Below, piece after piece: positions 34,045-36,784 of a stretch of DNA of 36,784 nt. The notes below the pieces were generated by a model. The model saw nothing but the letters and a program-made list of their open reading frames with translations, searched no databases and was not told the DNA's origin. Position 1 is the stretch's first letter. Each line of letters starts with the position of its first letter. The position numbers and the translations under genes are program-made. The DNA comes from Lachnospiraceae bacterium (GTDB lineage Bacteria > Bacillota > Clostridia > Lachnospirales > Lachnospiraceae): positions 1 through 36,784 of the forward strand of contig JAIKZU010000027.1 in the NCBI GenBank assembly GCA_024681985.1, written 5' to 3'.

Positions 34045-36714
34045 TTAATACTCCGTAAAAAACAGCATACCGAAGGTTCCGGGTCCACAGTTGGTCGCAA
34101 TGGACGGAGATGCCTTCTGGAAGTATACCTCATCAAATTTACATCGTTTTTCTGCCATGGCACGCACGGACTCCAGATCCTTCGTGGTCATTCCCACATA
34201 GGTGATAAATAGCATCCGACGATCGATCTTTCCGGGTACCCGAAAAACAGTAGAAACATATTTTTCCCACGCCCGTTCTCTGGTTCCGAAATACACCCGG
34301 GAGACTCCCATCTTTCCGTTTCGGAGGCATACCACCGGATGGATCATAAAGGCGTTGGCGATCCGTGCCACCCGGACACTGATCTGTCTGCGATTCGCCA
34401 GATAATCCAGGGAATCCACGATAAAGCTGGTATGTACGTGTTCTTTTAGCTCGTTCATTTTCTCTGCGATGGCATCCCGGTCCATCCCCTTTTCCGCCAG
34501 CCGCGCTGCTTCCACAGCCATAAGCCCCTGACCGCTGGATAAGTGCCACGTATCCGTTACCGTCACATTTCCGAAGTTGATAGCAGCTTCAATAGCCCTC
34601 GGGCACCCACTGTTGGTAACCCTGGAGGAAATGGACAGATGGACGATATTATTGGCTTCATCCAGCTGCCGGGAGAAAAACTCTTCGTACTCCCTTTCCG
34701 AGGGTGATTTGGACTCCGCATATCCCTTTTCTTTTTCCATGTAGGACAAAAGACCATCTGTTTCGATCTCGATCCCGTCTCGGAACAGTCCGTCCTGTGT
34801 CTGCACCATATGGGGGATCAGTCCGATGTTGTAGCGTTTTAAGATCTGGGGCGGCAGATCTGCCACACTTTCCGTGGTGATCTTTACAAGGGTCTTTTTC
34901 TTGTGGGACATCATCCAGGCGGTACTCTCCTCCGCCAGCTTTTCACCATACTCCGTTACCGTCACAAGTTCCGTAGGCAGAAGCTTATACAGCGCATCTT
35001 CCAATTCCTTTCCGCTGATAGGCTTGGTCAGATACCCGTCAAAACCCTCCTTGGCATAAAACTCCTCCACATCCGCGCCGGCGTTGGCCGTCAGTGCCAC
35101 CACTTTGGACTCCTGGGAATATCCGCCGGGCTGCGTACGAATGGCGTGCAGGCATTCCACGCCATCCATGCCGGGCATTTTGTGATCCATGAGGATCACA
35201 TGATAGTATTCCTCCGCAGTCCTCTTTAGCGCTTCCTCTCCGGAGGAGACCGTCTCCAAGATCACCTTGGTCTCCCGGAGCAGTTTTTTTACCACCAGAA
35301 GATTTGCCGCTGTATCGTCCACGGCCAGTACTTTTGCCTCCGGCGCTTCAAAAGCCTTTACATAAGCATGTCCTTCCTTTCCCATGCGGCGCTTTTCCAT
35401 ATCGATCTCACCGATATGCTCATCGTTGACGATGGCTTGGGGAATCTCGATCAGGAAGGTAGATCCTTTGGTATAGATACTGCTGACCGTGATCTTTCCT
35501 CCCATGAGGTCCACAAACTGCTTCACGATGGAAAGTCCTAAGCCCGTACCTTCGATGTATTTATTCTGATCCTCGTCCACCCGTTTAAAGGCGGTAAACA
35601 GATAGGGAAGGCTTTCTTTTTTGATACCCATTCCCGTATCACTGACGGAATAGATCACGTTGGCCTGACCGTTTCCGTCTCTCTCACACTGTATGGATAG
35701 TTTGACAGAGCCTTTGTTTGTATACTTTATGGCATTGGTCAGCACATTGATGAGGATCTGCTTGATGCGCACCTCGTCCCCAAAGAGCTCCGTGGGAAGC
35801 TCCGGGGATACATCGATATGAAACTCCAGATTCTTTTCCTTTGCCCGGATCCAGAGCATGGAAACCACATCGGAAAGCATGTCGCCGGTCCGGTAAGGGG
35901 ACTTATTTAGCTCCATCTGTCCAGATTCGATCTTCGACATATCCAAAATGTCATTGATCAAATGAAGGAGCATCTTACTGGCCGCCTGGATGTTGGCCGC
36001 ATCCTCGTTAATCTCCTCAGAGGCGTTCTCCCGAAGGATCATCTCATTTAAGCCGATGATGGTGTTGATAGGAGTGCGGATCTCATGACTCATGTTGGAA
36101 AAGAACTTACTCTGGGCCTGGTTTAAAGCCTCGATCTCTCTGGTCTTGTCATCCGATTTTTCCTTTTCGCGATTTAAGATCCAGATCTCAAATCCCACCA
36201 TCAGAGACATCATACCGCACACAATGATGAGAGAAATGTAGGAGTCCACATAAGCCGCCTCCACATCATGTTCGGTAACGGTCTCGGGATGCAGATAAGC
36301 GATACCGTAGCAGATGGTCGCCACCACGATGGACAGGCCCAACAGCAGATACTTTATCACACCATCCACCACCAGGCTCACAAACAGGATGCAAAATACA
36401 AACCAGATGGGAGACCCGCCGTAGATCCCTCCACCGGTGAAAAAGGTAACAGGAAGCAGCACCAATATGATCAATAGTCCTGCAATAGGCGCTCCGATCT
36501 TTACCTTGCCGTATCTGATGGAAAAAAAAGCAAGCAGGAAAAAGAACACAAATCCGCCACCCAGTATTGCGATATCCACAATACTCTCTTCCACGAAAAT
36601 ACCGACTACGAACATAACAAACAAGGCGGACAGGGCAAAGGCGAACAAAAGGGTAAAGGACCGCTCCTGCAGGGATTTTGAGTCATCCAAAATGCTTTTT
36701 AACAGTTTTTTCAT
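34045..36714 (-). CDS. Membrane hybrid histidine kinase with receiver domain fused to a C-terminal DegV domain
   Basis: An 889-residue protein with an unusual order. Residues about 20-180 hold six hydrophobic segments with little extracytoplasmic loop. Then come a short coiled coil, a HisKA domain (H210 in FSNMSHEIRTP), an HATPase domain (N-box NVLTNAIKYT, G1 SDTGMGI, G2 GTGLGLSIV, to about 425) and a receiver domain (about 460-580: D466/D467, phospho-acceptor D510 in LMDHKMPGMDG, K564). The last 280 residues (607-889) are a DegV/EDD domain: KITTESVADLPPQILKRYNI at its start, HLSISSRVTNSG in place of the usual SLSSGLSGT, YLANRRQIS, and a GPGTFGMLF end. DegV proteins bind fatty acids, for example FakB. 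A GGGGGTG site lies before ATG 36714, which overlaps the upstream stop (ATGA). larC follows in the same unit. No output DNA-binding domain is present, so signal and output are unknown. Confidence 0.88.
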   Translation of the reverse strand: MKKLLKSILDDSKSLQERSFTLLFAFALSALFVMFVVGIFVEESIVDIAILGGGFVFFFLLAFFSIRYGKVKIGAPIAGLLIILVLLPVTFFTGGGIYGGSPIWFVFCILFVSLVVDGVIKYLLLGLSIVVATICYGIAYLHPETVTEHDVEAAYVDSYISLIIVCGMMSLMVGFEIWILNREKEKSDDKTREIEALNQAQSKFFSNMSHEIRTPINTIIGLNEMILRENASEEINEDAANIQAASKMLLHLINDILDMSKIESGQMELNKSPYRTGDMLSDVVSMLWIRAKEKNLEFHIDVSPELPTELFGDEVRIKQILINVLTNAIKYTNKGSVKLSIQCERDGNGQANVIYSVSDTGMGIKKESLPYLFTAFKRVDEDQNKYIEGTGLGLSIVKQFVDLMGGKITVSSIYTKGSTFLIEIPQAIVNDEHIGEIDMEKRRMGKEGHAYVKAFEAPEAKVLAVDDTAANLLVVKKLLRETKVILETVSSGEEALKRTAEEYYHVILMDHKMPGMDGVECLHAIRTQPGGYSQESKVVALTANAGADVEEFYAKEGFDGYLTKPISGKELEDALYKLLPTELVTVTEYGEKLAEESTAWMMSHKKKTLVKITTESVADLPPQILKRYNIGLIPHMVQTQDGLFRDGIEIETDGLLSYMEKEKGYAESKSPSEREYEEFFSRQLDEANNIVHLSISSRVTNSGCPRAIEAAINFGNVTVTDTWHLSSGQGLMAVEAARLAEKGMDRDAIAEKMNELKEHVHTSFIVDSLDYLANRRQISVRVARIANAFMIHPVVCLRNGKMGVSRVYFGTRERAWEKYVSTVFRVPGKIDRRMLFITYVGMTTKDLESVRAMAEKRCKFDEVYFQKASPSIATNCGPGTFGMLFFTEY

Positions 36715-36784
36715 GACGCATCACCCCCTTCCGGTGCAAATTCCAGAACCTCATCCTCCTCCGGTCCGAATTCCAGGATCTCAT
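36711..36784 (-). CDS. C-terminal end of an unidentified protein upstream of the kinase
   Basis: The last 24 codons of a frame that ends in TGA overlapping the kinase ATG (ATGA). The visible end holds two similar acidic units, EILEFGPEED and EVLEFAPEGG, then DAS. This is too short to identify. The overlap argues that it is real and translationally coupled to the kinase, and could be a partner such as a second signalling protein, but that is inference. Confidence 0.5.
   Translation of the reverse strand, partial: EILEFGPEEDEVLEFAPEGGDAS

Overview
The window looks like chromosomal DNA from a Clostridia member, most likely Lachnospiraceae. This is an inference from gene content: a Firmicutes-type division and cell-wall (dcw) cluster, a fused 1174-residue pyruvate:ferredoxin oxidoreductase, a class B sortase, AGGAGG-type ribosome binding sites and frequent ATGA overlaps. 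No rRNA, tRNA, CRISPR array, prophage or transposase was seen. All genes are on the minus strand except one ABC-F gene, so the window is best read from right to left.

Right end (36784 to 32737): the tail of an unidentified gene overlaps a large membrane histidine kinase that carries a receiver domain and then a complete DegV-type (fatty-acid-binding fold) domain in the same chain. larC (nickel-pincer cofactor synthesis, with a His-rich insert) follows 9 bases later. The 310-base gap after it holds a terminator, a sigma-A promoter and a row of TGG repeats in 10-base phase, which I read as the MraZ operator.

The dcw cluster (32426 to 22536) runs mraZ, rsmH, an ftsL-like gene, a SpoVD/FtsI-type transpeptidase, mraY, murD, ftsW, ftsQ/divIB and ftsZ. 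ftsZ has its own promoter and a perfect hairpin behind it. murE, murF, murG and ftsA are absent from the positions where many Firmicutes have them. The next run (22441 to 11136) is a beta-CASP RNase-like protein, aminopeptidase P, polA, an MFS transporter, coaE, a 738-residue FtsA-like ATPase and a WalJ/YycJ-type metallo-hydrolase, mostly with very short gaps. It ends in a terminator. A two-gene unit follows, an ACT-domain protein (UPF0237) and a UPF0210/DUF711 protein.

Left part: a 226-base, gene-free element with near-perfect terminal inverted repeats and several internal hairpins lies between the convergent UPF0210 and ABC-F genes. A promoter region divergent from the ABC-F gene drives a cassette of a surface protein (one BspA-type leucine-rich repeat, a Ser-rich stalk and an MPRTGD sorting signal) and its overlapping class B sortase. 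Then come nifJ, a tail-anchored coiled-coil protein, and the first 29 codons of a family II inorganic pyrophosphatase.

The most unusual items are the kinase-receiver-DegV fusion, the structured inverted-repeat element, the long FtsA-like protein encoded away from ftsZ, and the readable MraZ operator at the dcw promoter.
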